DNA of 64,000 bases from an uncultured Lacinutrix sp. (GTDB lineage: Bacteria > Bacteroidota > Bacteroidia > Flavobacteriales > Flavobacteriaceae). This document shows positions 17,967 through 26,621 of this stretch, in pieces. The position numbers were made by a program, and so were the translations under genes. The notes beneath the pieces were generated by a model. That model saw only the letters and a program-made list of their open reading frames with translations. It was not told the origin of the DNA and ran no database searches. The DNA lies in contig NZ_CANMSJ010000012.1 of assembly GCF_947500605.1 (NCBI RefSeq), positions 1 through 64,000 on the forward strand. Reading direction: 5' to 3'. Numbering within the stretch: position 1 is the stretch's first letter; each line of letters opens with the position of its first letter.

Positions 17967-19193
17967 ATGACCAATACGCAATTACTTAAAATAGCAAAAG
18001 ACTTTGAAAGTCCTGTTTATGTATATAATTCTGAAATTATTACACAACAATATAAACGTTTAACGTCTGCTTTTAGTAAAGTAGAAAAGGTGAAAGTTAA
18101 TTATGCTGTAAAAGCACTTTCTAATATTTCTATTTTAAAGTTAATGAAAACTCTTGGTGCAGGATTAGATACAGTCTCAATTCAAGAGGTGCAATTGGGC
18201 ATCGCTGCTGGTTATAAAGCCGAGCAAATTATCTTTACTCCTAATGGTGTATCGCTAGAAGAAATAGAAAATGCAGCAAAATTAGGTTGTCAAATTAATA
18301 TTGATAACCTTTCTATATTAGAACAATTTGGAACAAAGCATCCTAATATTCCTGTGTGTATTCGTATAAATCCGCATGTTATGGCAGGTGGTAATACCAA
18401 CATTTCTGTAGGACATATAGATAGTAAGTTTGGTATTTCAATACATCAAATTCCACATATTCTACGTATTGTAGAAAATACAAATATGAATATTAACGGA
18501 ATACACATGCATACAGGAAGTGATATTTTAGATATTGATGTTTTTCTTTATGCCAGTGAAATATTATTTGAAACTGCAAAAAACTTTAAAAATTTAGATT
18601 TTATAGATTTTGGATCTGGATTTAAAGTACCGTATAAGCCCGGAGATATAGAAACTAATATTGAAGAGTTTGGAGAAAAATTATCTGTTCGCTTTAATGA
18701 GTTCTGTAAAGATTATGGCAAAGAATTAATCTTAGCTTTCGAACCTGGTAAATTTTTAGTGAGTGAGGCAGGACAGTTTTTAGCCAAAGTTAATGTTGTA
18801 AAACAAACCACTTCTACCGTTTTTGCACAAATAGATTCAGGGTTTAACCATTTAATTAGACCGATGCTTTATGGATCTCAGCATGAAATTGAAAATATTT
18901 CGAACCCAAAAGGAAGAGAACGTTTTTATAGTGTAGTGGGTTACATATGCGAGACCGATACATTCGCAAATAACAGGCGAATTTCGGAAATTAATGAAGG
19001 TGATATTTTAACCTTTAAAAATGCAGGTGCATATTGCTACTCTATGGCTAGTAACTACAACTCTAGATATCGTCCGGCAGAGGTACTTTGGCACAACGGC
19101 GAAGCACACTTAATTAGAAAAAGAGAAACTTTTGACGATATACTGAATAATCAAATTCAAATAGATTTAGAACCTAAAAAAGTAAAAGCTTAG
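17967..19193 (+). CDS. lysA: Diaminopimelate decarboxylase
   Basis: A protein of 408 residues. It catalyses the last step of lysine synthesis, decarboxylating meso-diaminopimelate with pyridoxal phosphate. The PLP lysine is in NYAVKALSN, the cofactor-phosphate region includes INGIHMHTGS, and active-site motifs EPGKFLV and GAYCYSMASNYNSR are present. The fold-type III barrel and C-terminal beta domain are complete. I chose ATG 17967 because homologues begin close to QLLKIAKDFESPVYVYN; an upstream in-frame TTG at 17931 would add 12 unlikely residues. It is single, divergent from sucC, with a terminator downstream. Confidence 0.95.
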   Translation: MTNTQLLKIAKDFESPVYVYNSEIITQQYKRLTSAFSKVEKVKVNYAVKALSNISILKLMKTLGAGLDTVSIQEVQLGIAAGYKAEQIIFTPNGVSLEEIENAAKLGCQINIDNLSILEQFGTKHPNIPVCIRINPHVMAGGNTNISVGHIDSKFGISIHQIPHILRIVENTNMNINGIHMHTGSDILDIDVFLYASEILFETAKNFKNLDFIDFGSGFKVPYKPGDIETNIEEFGEKLSVRFNEFCKDYGKELILAFEPGKFLVSEAGQFLAKVNVVKQTTSTVFAQIDSGFNHLIRPMLYGSQHEIENISNPKGRERFYSVVGYICETDTFANNRRISEINEGDILTFKNAGAYCYSMASNYNSRYRPAEVLWHNGEAHLIRKRETFDDILNNQIQIDLEPKKVKA

Positions 19194-19250
19194 CTTATTT
19201 ATAAAAGAAAAGCACTAATAGAGATTTATTAAAATTATCTTAAAAAACAA

Positions 19251-19282
19251 AAAAGCCACTTCTATTTAAAGTGGTTTTTTTT
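19251..19282 (+). terminator. lysA terminator; the rest of 19194-19497 holds only this and a promoter
   Basis: The stem AAAGCCACTT pairs with AAGTGGTTT (one G-T pair) and is followed by a T tract. It lies about 60 bases after the lysA stop. The 304-base gap to the kinase gene otherwise shows only the promoter at 19400-19428. Confidence 0.75.
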
Positions 19283-19399
19283 GATATGTATATTATAGGT
19301 GGAGTTTTTAAAAGCCCAAAAAGCAGATTAAAAACATGTTTTAATGTAGGACAAAACGCTCTTTGAAACATTAAAATTACATTTTAACGTGTTTTTTTG

Positions 19400-19428
19400 T
19401 TGTTTAATCGTTATTTTATGTAAATTTG
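19400..19428 (+). promoter_or_regulatory. Full Bacteroidota promoter of the PAS histidine kinase gene
   Basis: TTG at 19400-19402, an 18-base spacer and TAAATTTG at 19421-19428 match both halves of the consensus with correct spacing. The 5' leader would be about 65 bases. Confidence 0.7.
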
Positions 19429-19497
19429 ACGGCATATAAGTATATGTTTTTTTTGTTAACTATTTTTAGTTGCAGAAATCCCTAAATCTTTCCTTTT

Positions 19498-20997
19498 ATG
19501 TTTAATAGTATATCTAACACAATTCTTTCCGAAGAAATCCATGACAAAGTTTTTTTAAGCACGATAGAAAATTCTCTAGCCATAGGATCCTGGGAACTAG
19601 ACATTAAGTCTAACGTTTTAAAATGGAGTTCTGTTACTAAAAAAATTCACGAAGTAGAAGATAGTTATATTCCAGATATAGATACTGCTATTAATTTTTA
19701 TAAAGCAGGATCCAACAGAGATTTAATTAATAAACATTTTACAGAATGTTTAACCAATGGAAAAAGTTTTGATAATGAATTCCAATTAATCACAGCAAAA
19801 GGAAATGAAAAATGGGTAAGATCTATTGGTCACCCAAAACTAGAAGAAGGAATATGCGTTGCCATAAGAGGTGTATTTCAAGATATTACAAAAAAAACAA
19901 TAGAAGCTAAAAACACTGCACTTAAGGAAAAGCAATTTAGATCTATCTTTGAATCATCTTTAATAGGAATGGCAATTGTTAGTTTAACCGGTAAGTGGTT
20001 AAATGTTAATGATAGTACTTGCAATATGTTAGGCTATACTCAAAAGGAGTTTTTAAAACTAGAGTTTGAAAGCTTTACACATCCTAAGGATAAGCATATT
20101 GGAAAAAAAGAAATTAAACTTATGCTGTCCGGAAAAATAGATAACTTCCGTACAGAGAAAAGGTATATTCATAAAAATGGCTCTTGTGTTTATTGCATTT
20201 TGTCTTCTACCATAGTAAGAGATAGCAATGGAATACCGCAACATTTTGTCGCTTGTATAAGTGATGTTACCGAAATAAAACTTGCAAAAAATGAAATAAC
20301 AAACTTACTAACAGTAAGCTCTAAACAAAATGATAGATTATTAAATTTTGCGCATATTGTTTCTCATAATTTAAGATCTCATGGTGGGAATTTAGAAATG
20401 CTTTTAAAATTAAATAAAGATGAAAATCCTGAAATTGCTGAAGATGAATATTTTCCATTATATGAAAAGGCAGTAGATAATTTAAATGAGACTATTCTTA
20501 ACTTAAACGAAATTGCTATTCATAACTCTTTAGATAATGAAAATTTAGAATCATTAAATCTTTTACAGTATACAAATAATGCAATTAGTAATATTTATGG
20601 TTTAACATTATCTAATACTGTCGATATAGAAGTTTTAATTGAAAAGCAAATTACCATTAAAGGTGTACCTGCTTATATTGATAGTATAATTATTAACTTT
20701 TTAACCAATGCTATTAAATATAAAAGGTCAGATGTTAAAACAAAAATTATACTTGAAGCTAAACAAAATAGTGATAATGTTATCCTTTCTATTTCTGATA
20801 ATGGTCTTGGAATAGATTTAGAAAAACATGGAGACAAATTATTTGGTATGTATAATGTTTTTCACAAAAATAAAGACGCGAGAGGTCTTGGGCTATTTAT
20901 TGTAAAAAACCAAATAGACGCTATTGGTGCAAAAATAGAAGTTGAGAGTACAGTTGGTAAAGGCACTAATTTTAAGATTTATTTTGATTACAAATAA
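19498..20997 (+). CDS. Soluble PAS-domain sensor histidine kinase
   Basis: A protein of 499 residues without membrane segments, so the signal is probably sensed in the cytoplasm. The order is PAS domain 1 (about residues 20-125, ending GVFQDITKKTIEAK), PAS domain 2 (about 148-265, LIGMAIVSLTGKWLNVNDSTCNMLGYT to DVTEIKLAKNEI), an H-box helix pair with HIVSHNLRSHGGNL (phospho-His near residue 288), then a HATPase domain. The ATPase motifs are NFLTNAIKYK (N box), DNGLGID (G1) and GLGLFIV (G2). No response regulator is adjacent; the nearest is the NtrC-type protein at 24560-25723, and pairing with it is only speculation. Confidence 0.9.
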   Translation: MFNSISNTILSEEIHDKVFLSTIENSLAIGSWELDIKSNVLKWSSVTKKIHEVEDSYIPDIDTAINFYKAGSNRDLINKHFTECLTNGKSFDNEFQLITAKGNEKWVRSIGHPKLEEGICVAIRGVFQDITKKTIEAKNTALKEKQFRSIFESSLIGMAIVSLTGKWLNVNDSTCNMLGYTQKEFLKLEFESFTHPKDKHIGKKEIKLMLSGKIDNFRTEKRYIHKNGSCVYCILSSTIVRDSNGIPQHFVACISDVTEIKLAKNEITNLLTVSSKQNDRLLNFAHIVSHNLRSHGGNLEMLLKLNKDENPEIAEDEYFPLYEKAVDNLNETILNLNEIAIHNSLDNENLESLNLLQYTNNAISNIYGLTLSNTVDIEVLIEKQITIKGVPAYIDSIIINFLTNAIKYKRSDVKTKIILEAKQNSDNVILSISDNGLGIDLEKHGDKLFGMYNVFHKNKDARGLGLFIVKNQIDAIGAKIEVESTVGKGTNFKIYFDYK

Positions 20998-21026
20998 TAA
21001 TTAACTGAAGGATTCTATATTTAAAT

Positions 21027-21623
21027 CTACCTATAAAACAATTTATTTAATTTCTTACCTCCTACTTTTCCAGAAAAATGATTAATCTTCGAGTTTATTG
21101 GATTTCCCGTAATACGCCTGTATGTTGCTAACTGCCCACAATGCCAAATAGAATCACTAATTGGTCCGTTTATATTATTCCAATACGGTATTTCTTTTGT
21201 ACCAAAAATAATTTTGTATTGAGAAATATCATTACTTGCTCTTAAAATATCTGCTGCTTGTTTTAAGTTTAATAATGTTTGTGCTCTTAATTTAGCATAA
21301 GACATTTCTTCTTTCTCGTTTATATTTTCCTTTTTTAAAGTTGAGTTTAAAACAATTAAAGATAAACTGTAAATATGCTCTATTGTTTCTAAAGACGTCC
21401 TTACAGAGTCACTTGGCTTATAAGCTAAATCTTTCTCTGTTAAACTCTCACTTGCCCAATAAAATCTAAAACCCAAAGCATCTACTTGTCTTGCTGCCAC
21501 AGTACCTGCGGTATATTTATTTGATGTTTCTGGAAGTTCGTAATATGGAAGTTCTATTTCGTTTTCTTGAGCAGAAAGTATTGTTGTCATTAATAATATA
21601 AAAGTTAGGATTGCGCTTTTCAT
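21027..21623 (-). CDS. Exported DinB-like protein
   Basis: A protein of 198 residues with a signal peptide (to about residue 18, ILSAQ). The mature part is helical, with histidines placed as in the DinB/YfiT four-helix fold: one in the ETIEHIYSLS helix and one in DSIWHCGQLATYRRITGNPIN, a typical DinB-family ending. That fold often binds a metal ion. Here only two of the expected histidines are evident. It is the last gene of a minus-strand operon and overlaps the previous gene by four bases (ATGA type), implying coupled translation. Confidence 0.7.
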   Translation of the reverse strand: MKSAILTFILLMTTILSAQENEIELPYYELPETSNKYTAGTVAARQVDALGFRFYWASESLTEKDLAYKPSDSVRTSLETIEHIYSLSLIVLNSTLKKENINEKEEMSYAKLRAQTLLNLKQAADILRASNDISQYKIIFGTKEIPYWNNINGPISDSIWHCGQLATYRRITGNPINSKINHFSGKVGGKKLNKLFYR

Positions 21624-22087
21624 TTATTTGTAATTTTAATATCGTCTTCGGTATTAAGAATACCATCTTTTCCTTTTGATATTAAGGAATAGCTTAATCC
21701 TTTATTAAAGGTTTTATATAGGAAATTATTTTTCCAATAGTCTACTGTTATATTTTTAAGAGTTGGGTTGTTTCTAATAATATCAGAAAGAGAGTCTGGA
21801 TACCTATTAAAAGCCTTTTTTTCGTCTTCTAATAGCGATTCAATTTTAGATATTTTATTTACTGTTTCCTTTTGCGCTCTATTTGGGAAAAATAAATAAT
21901 TAAAAAGTATGAATAGCGGTATTATCAATAATATCAAAATCACGTATCTTTTATTAGAAGGGTTTACCATTTCTTGTTTTGGTAGTCCGTTCTCTTTTTC
22001 AAACTTTCTTCTTGTTTTCTTCTTTTTCCAAAATTTTAAATCATCGAAAAGCATTAGTAGTTCTGCAAGAAGCTCTGCAAAATGCAT
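21620..22087 (-). CDS. Single-pass membrane protein with pseudopilin-G-like C-terminal domain
   Basis: A protein of 155 residues. A basic cytoplasmic N-terminus (WKKKKTRRKFEKENG) precedes one membrane helix at about residues 49-66. The outside part has a helix with the motif FNRYPDSLSDI, then DYWKNNFLYKTFNKGLSYSLISKGKDG and NTEDDI. This is the pattern of the C-terminal half of type II secretion pseudopilin GspG (DPWGNPY, YSLGADG, calcium-binding DDI). It lacks a prepilin peptidase N-terminus. Its start is one base after the stop of the M28 peptidase gene, so it is cotranscribed. The function is unknown; a structural partner of the peptidase is an inference. Confidence 0.65.
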   Translation of the reverse strand: MHFAELLAELLMLFDDLKFWKKKKTRRKFEKENGLPKQEMVNPSNKRYVILILLIIPLFILFNYLFFPNRAQKETVNKISKIESLLEDEKKAFNRYPDSLSDIIRNNPTLKNITVDYWKNNFLYKTFNKGLSYSLISKGKDGILNTEDDIKITNK

Positions 22088-22088
22088 A

Positions 22089-23486
22089 TTAGTTCTTTAT
22101 CTCTTTTACATCGCTGATAGTAACTGTTCCATATTTATCGAAAAGATAAATTAAGCTAGTCATAGTTGCAGCACCAAGTTCTAATTCTCTTTTATTAACT
22201 GCATCAAACGTATCGTTAGCGGCATGATGATGATCGAAATAACGCTGAGAATCTGGACGTAATCCGGCTAAAACGATATTATCGTTTTTTAATGGTCCAA
22301 TGTCTGCTCCACTATATCCTTTTTCGAAATAATGAATTAAATAAGGCTTAAATAGTGGCTCCCAGCTTAATACTTTATTAAGGTTAGCATCGCTACAATC
22401 GAAACTAAAACCTCTAGGTGTAAATCCGCCAGAGTCACTTTCTAACGCAAACACATGGTTTTCGTTTTTACGCTGCGCTTCTTCTGCGTATTTTTTTCCG
22501 CCTCTTAATCCGTTTTCTTCATTCATAAAAAGAACAACGCGAATAGTTCTTTTGGGTTTAATACCGCTTTCTTTTAACAATCTTACAACCTCCATAGATT
22601 GTACTACTCCTGCACCATCATCGTGAGAACCATCTCCAAGATCCCAAGAATCTAAATGCCCACCAACTACCATATACTCCTCTGGAAATTCGCTTCCTGT
22701 TATTTCTCCTATAACATTATAAGATAATACATCTTCGAATTGTTTACAGCTTTGCTTGAAATAGAACTCTAAGTTTTTATCTTTTTTTAAAGCTTCTGAA
22801 AGTGCATTAGAATCATTAGTACTTATTGCTGCAGATGGTATGCGTTGGTTGTTAGGTAAATCTAAATAACCCATACTCCCTGTGTGTGGCAAATTATCCT
22901 GACGTAAATTTAAAGAACGTACAATTACACCAACTGCACCAAGTTTACCTGCCTCGTATGCACCTGCGTAACGTTGTTTTGAGCAACCGCCATAAGCTTC
23001 GAATGTGTGTATTAATTCTGGATTTAAAGCGCCATTAAAAAACACTATTTTCCCTTTTACTTTTGTACCAAGTGCTTCTAATTCTTCGAAACTTTTAACC
23101 TCAACAACTTGAGCTTTTAATCCTGCCGCTGGTGTTGCTATAGAACCGCCAAGTGCACAGATATTTACATTTAATTTTTCTCCCGAAGTTTCAAAATAAC
23201 CAACTTCTTTTTCGCCTCGTTCCCATTTTGGAACCATTACTTCTTGCAACCACACTTTATCTAAACCTAGTTTTTCTAATTCTAATTTTGTGTATTGCAC
23301 TGCTTTTTCTGCGCTTACAGAACCCGATAATCTACCTCCTATTTGGTTTGATAAATAATCTAGCCATTGGTAAGATTGCCCATTGGTTAACGATTGACTG
23401 TAAATGGTTTTTACGGTTTCTTTATCGTTTTGTGCAAATACATTTGCTGATAATAGAAGCGCTGCAATTAAGATTTTTAGTTTCAT
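22089..23486 (-). CDS. Exported M28 family zinc aminopeptidase with PA domain
   Basis: A protein of 465 residues with a signal peptide (to about residue 18, NVFAQ). It is a di-zinc exopeptidase of family M28 that removes N-terminal residues from peptides outside the cytoplasm. A PA domain is inserted at about 120-235. Catalytic motifs are GGHLDSWDLGDGSHDDGAG (first ligands), MNEENGLRG (general base Glu), ESDSGGF and a late HHHAANDTFD. It heads an operon with the GspG-like and DinB-like genes. A structured repeat element ends seven bases upstream of its start codon and may affect its expression. Confidence 0.9.
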   Translation of the reverse strand: MKLKILIAALLLSANVFAQNDKETVKTIYSQSLTNGQSYQWLDYLSNQIGGRLSGSVSAEKAVQYTKLELEKLGLDKVWLQEVMVPKWERGEKEVGYFETSGEKLNVNICALGGSIATPAAGLKAQVVEVKSFEELEALGTKVKGKIVFFNGALNPELIHTFEAYGGCSKQRYAGAYEAGKLGAVGVIVRSLNLRQDNLPHTGSMGYLDLPNNQRIPSAAISTNDSNALSEALKKDKNLEFYFKQSCKQFEDVLSYNVIGEITGSEFPEEYMVVGGHLDSWDLGDGSHDDGAGVVQSMEVVRLLKESGIKPKRTIRVVLFMNEENGLRGGKKYAEEAQRKNENHVFALESDSGGFTPRGFSFDCSDANLNKVLSWEPLFKPYLIHYFEKGYSGADIGPLKNDNIVLAGLRPDSQRYFDHHHAANDTFDAVNKRELELGAATMTSLIYLFDKYGTVTISDVKEIKN

Positions 23487-23493
23487 GGTTGGT

Positions 23494-23580
23494 GCGTTAG
23501 CGATTGATATGGCATCCTTTTTTTGCTGCCATATATGGCAAAAAAAGATATAATGGAAAGCGCGACCCTTGTGGTAACGC
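23494..23580. repeat. Structured palindromic element, copy 1
   Basis: Outer arms GCGTTA (23494-23499) and TAACGC (23575-23580) pair, as do GCG at 23500-23502 and CGC at 23561-23563. Inside, ATC-C-T7-GC and GC-A7-GAT flank the perfect palindrome TGCCATATATGGCA (23527-23540). A near-identical core occurs at 50868-50967 with different, but complementary, outer arms. Seen from the minus strand it is the leader of the M28 peptidase gene. It is probably a dispersed genomic element or structured RNA; I cannot match it to a named family. Confidence 0.75.
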
Positions 23581-23626
23581 CCTAATTATTTATTAATTTC
23601 GAGATTCCTACCTAAGCATATATTGG

Positions 23627-24505
23627 TTATTCGTTATTTAATTGCTCTTTATACAAATGCAGATTAGCTTTTGTTTTATCGTCTAATTCTGGTTCTTTAA
23701 TGTCTTGATAGTTTTTTAAAGTATTGTACAAAATTGTTGCTACTGCTAATCGTGCCGCTGGTTTATTATCGGCTGGAATATTAAACCATGGTGCGTGCTC
23801 TTTACTGGTTCTATTTATGGCATCTTGGTAACAATCCATATAATTATCCCAAAGTTTGCGCTCTTTTAAATCGCCTGCAGAGAATTTCCAGTTTTTATGT
23901 TTTAAGTCTAATCTACGCAATAACCTACGTTTTTGCTCGTCTTTAGAAAGATTCATGAAGAACTTAAAAATTATTGTTCCATTATCGGCTAGATGTTGTT
24001 CGAAATTATTAATCTGATCGAAACGCTTATCCCAAAAAGCTTCGTTTACATCTTCTACGGTATTTACATTTGGTAGTTTTTCTCCTAAAATATAATTAGG
24101 ATGCACGCGTGTTACCAATACGTTTTCGTAGTGTGTTCTATTGTGAACGCCAAACTTACCTCTTGCTGGTAAGGCTAAATAATGTCTCCATAAATAGTCG
24201 TGCTTTAGCTCTAAATCGGTTGGCACTTTAAAGCTCATAACCTCAACACCACGTGCGTTAAAGTCTTTAAAGACTTCGCGTATTAAACTATCTTTTCCAG
24301 AGGTATCCATACCTTGTAAACAGACTAAAACTGAATATTTACCATGCGCATAAAGCCTGTCTTGAAGTTTACCTAACTTCTTTCTTACCTTTTTTAACTC
24401 GTTTTTTACTTCGTCTTCGGTTTCACCTAAATCTAAATGAGATGGTAAATTAGACAACTTAATTTGTGATGTTATTTTATGGTCTTTTATGCTTATGTTT
24501 TTCAT
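23627..24505 (-). CDS. Polyphosphate kinase 2 family protein
   Basis: A protein of 292 residues. PPK2 enzymes transfer phosphate between polyphosphate and nucleotides in the cytoplasm. The P-loop is CLQGMDTSGKDS (about residues 62-73). The lid-module pattern RHYLALPARGKFGVHNRTHYENVLVTRVHP and IIFKFFMNLSKDEQKRR is typical. The single-domain length points to the class I/III type that phosphorylates ADP/GDP or AMP/ADP; the subclass cannot be fixed here. It lies 54 bases downstream of the response-regulator gene on the same strand and may be the last gene of that operon. Confidence 0.92.
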   Translation of the reverse strand: MKNISIKDHKITSQIKLSNLPSHLDLGETEDEVKNELKKVRKKLGKLQDRLYAHGKYSVLVCLQGMDTSGKDSLIREVFKDFNARGVEVMSFKVPTDLELKHDYLWRHYLALPARGKFGVHNRTHYENVLVTRVHPNYILGEKLPNVNTVEDVNEAFWDKRFDQINNFEQHLADNGTIIFKFFMNLSKDEQKRRLLRRLDLKHKNWKFSAGDLKERKLWDNYMDCYQDAINRTSKEHAPWFNIPADNKPAARLAVATILYNTLKNYQDIKEPELDDKTKANLHLYKEQLNNE

Positions 24506-24559
24506 AAATAAAGGCTTATTTATCGTTTTATATGAGATTTCTACCTGCGTAGAAATTTA

Positions 24560-25723
24560 TTATTTACTGGCGAATAATTTAACGTCTTGCTCGCTTACTT
24601 CTACTCCACCTAAAATTATTAATCTTTCTATTACGTTACGTAGTTCTCTAATATTTCCTGTCCAGTCGTACTCTTGTAATAACTTTATGGCTTTAACCGA
24701 AAAGTTTTTTTCTGCTGTGCCTTGCTCGTTAGAAATTTTCTTTGCAAAATGTTTTATTAGTAAAGGAATATCTTCTCTTCTATCGTTAAGCGCTGGCACT
24801 TTAACAAGAATTACTGCTAACCTATGGTATAAATCTTCTCTAAATCTACCTTCTGCAATTTCCTTTTTTAAGTTTTTATTTGTTGCAGCTACAACACGAA
24901 CATCTACTTTAATATCCTTATCGCTACCTACACGTTGAATACGACTTTCTTGTAAAGCACGTAGTACTTTTGCTTGCGCAGATAGGCTCATGTCTCCAAT
25001 TTCGTCTAGAAAAATGGTTCCACCATTGGCTGCTTCAAACTTTCCTGCTCTGTCTTTTGCTGCACTTGTAAAGGCTCCTTTTACGTGACCAAATAATTCA
25101 CTTTCAATAAGCTCGCTTGGTATTGCCGCACAGTTTACCTCTATCATTGCGCCTTTTGCACGTGCGCTTTTTTCGTGTAACCAATGTGCTACTAACTCTT
25201 TTCCTGTTCCGTTTGGTCCTGTAATTAATACACGAGCATCTGTTGGAGCTACTTTATCTATTATATCTTTAATTTGAGAAATAGCGTCGCTTTCTCCAAT
25301 CATTTCGTACTTTTTGCTAACCTTTCTTTTAAGAATTTTGTTTTCGATAACCAATTCTTTTCGGTCTAATGCATTACGTACTGTATTTAATAAACGATTT
25401 AAATCTGGCGGCTTAGAGATATAATCGAAAGCACCTAAACGCATTGTATTTACTGCTGTATCTAAATCTCCATGTCCAGAGATCATGACCATTGGTATTT
25501 CTGGTTTTATTTTTTTTGCAGCCTCAAGTACTTCTACACCATCCATTTTTGGCATTTTAATATCGCAAAGCACAAGGTCGAAATCTTCTTTTTTAATTCT
25601 TTCTATTCCTGCCAAACCATCTTCGGCTTCGAAGACTTCATATTTATCATTTTCCTCAGAAAGAATTTTTATTAAAACTCTTCTAATTGCTGCTTCGTCT
25701 TCTATTACTAATATTTTTGGCAT
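24560..25723 (-). CDS. NtrC-type sigma-54 response regulator without DNA-binding domain
   Basis: A protein of 387 residues. A receiver domain (1-120) has phospho-acceptor Asp54, Ser82 and Lys104. An AAA+ activator domain (about 140-370) has Walker A GPNGTGKE, the sigma-54 contact loop as GAFTSA (residues 216-221, instead of GAFTGA), GGTIFLDEIGD and WTGNIRELRN. The protein stops soon after the AAA+ domain (SEQDVKLFASK), so the usual Fis-type helix-turn-helix is missing. It must act from solution or through a partner. Its start overlaps the stop of the DUF6268 gene as TAATG. A cognate kinase is not in this operon. Confidence 0.93.
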   Translation of the reverse strand: MPKILVIEDEAAIRRVLIKILSEENDKYEVFEAEDGLAGIERIKKEDFDLVLCDIKMPKMDGVEVLEAAKKIKPEIPMVMISGHGDLDTAVNTMRLGAFDYISKPPDLNRLLNTVRNALDRKELVIENKILKRKVSKKYEMIGESDAISQIKDIIDKVAPTDARVLITGPNGTGKELVAHWLHEKSARAKGAMIEVNCAAIPSELIESELFGHVKGAFTSAAKDRAGKFEAANGGTIFLDEIGDMSLSAQAKVLRALQESRIQRVGSDKDIKVDVRVVAATNKNLKKEIAEGRFREDLYHRLAVILVKVPALNDRREDIPLLIKHFAKKISNEQGTAEKNFSVKAIKLLQEYDWTGNIRELRNVIERLIILGGVEVSEQDVKLFASK

Positions 25724-26607
25724 TATATTTTAAATTTAAATCCTGTTCTTAAATAAAATGTATTTACGTTGTCTAATTTATAGACTTCATCTCTATTTTC
25801 ATCGCGTAATCTATTACTCATACTTATGGTGTAGCCTGAATATGCGTACCATACTAAATGGTCTGTAAAACAATACTCGTAACCCAAACCTGCAAGAATA
25901 ACCGATAAGGAAATATTATCTACTTCTTTTCCTCCAATAGCAATAGGATCTTGAACGTTGGCAGAATAACCATCGATACCTACAAATGTTTGTATAATAC
26001 TTTGTTCGTTAAAAAAATATTTAACATTTGTTTTTGGTACTCCCAAATTAAAAGACCACTTCTCGTTTACACGTCTATAATAACTTACAAATGGCAATGG
26101 CAATGGTATACCTGTAGTACTATTATAGGTTAGCCCTAAAATTAAACGGTATGGTTTATTTTTAGACTCGTCTTTTGTTCTATCGTTTATTGCATAAACA
26201 CCTCCATTTAAAAAGAAGTCGTCTCCCGATAACTTGTGTGTTAATGTAGATGCGATTCTAGGCGAAATTTTAGCTCCTAAACGCCAACCACTTTTTATCT
26301 TAAAAGTGTACGCTACATTAAAGTCCATTACATGTAATCGCCTTAAATTAGATGTGCTAAACGGATAATTATCTTCTATATTAAGTGCTATTCTACTATA
26401 CTCTCCTCCAATTACTAAATAGCAATCTTCTTTAGTTTTTATAGGATAATTAACTAAGCCTCTAAATCTACTAAAGCTATCTTCTGAATTGCCTTTAGGA
26501 ATGTAGGAATACTCCAAACGTGCTAAATCTGTGAGCTGAGCAAACGTATTTTGAAACGCCATAATAAAAAAAGCGGCTACAATAAATTTAGCGGTTTGGT
26601 TTTTCAT
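25723..26607 (-). CDS. DUF6268 outer-membrane beta-barrel protein
   Basis: A protein of 294 residues with a signal peptide (to about residue 23, NTFAQ). It has alternating hydrophobic and polar strands and ends in YLRTGFKFKI, a typical aromatic barrel end. The RLEYSYIPKGNSEDSFSRFR start and the late GLGYEYCFTDHLVWYAYSGY fit DUF6268. It is predicted to sit in the outer membrane; the substrate is unknown. It lies 14 bases downstream of the mscS-like gene and is translationally coupled to the response regulator, so it may be part of an envelope-stress module. Confidence 0.75.
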   Translation of the reverse strand: MKNQTAKFIVAAFFIMAFQNTFAQLTDLARLEYSYIPKGNSEDSFSRFRGLVNYPIKTKEDCYLVIGGEYSRIALNIEDNYPFSTSNLRRLHVMDFNVAYTFKIKSGWRLGAKISPRIASTLTHKLSGDDFFLNGGVYAINDRTKDESKNKPYRLILGLTYNSTTGIPLPLPFVSYYRRVNEKWSFNLGVPKTNVKYFFNEQSIIQTFVGIDGYSANVQDPIAIGGKEVDNISLSVILAGLGYEYCFTDHLVWYAYSGYTISMSNRLRDENRDEVYKLDNVNTFYLRTGFKFKI

Positions 26608-26621
26608 AAATGTTATTAATA

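Noticed and set aside
23153-23500. Long antisense reading frames opposite the M28 peptidase and several other genes.
   Set aside because: They mirror well-conserved coding sequence on the other strand and carry no motifs; they are frame shadows.
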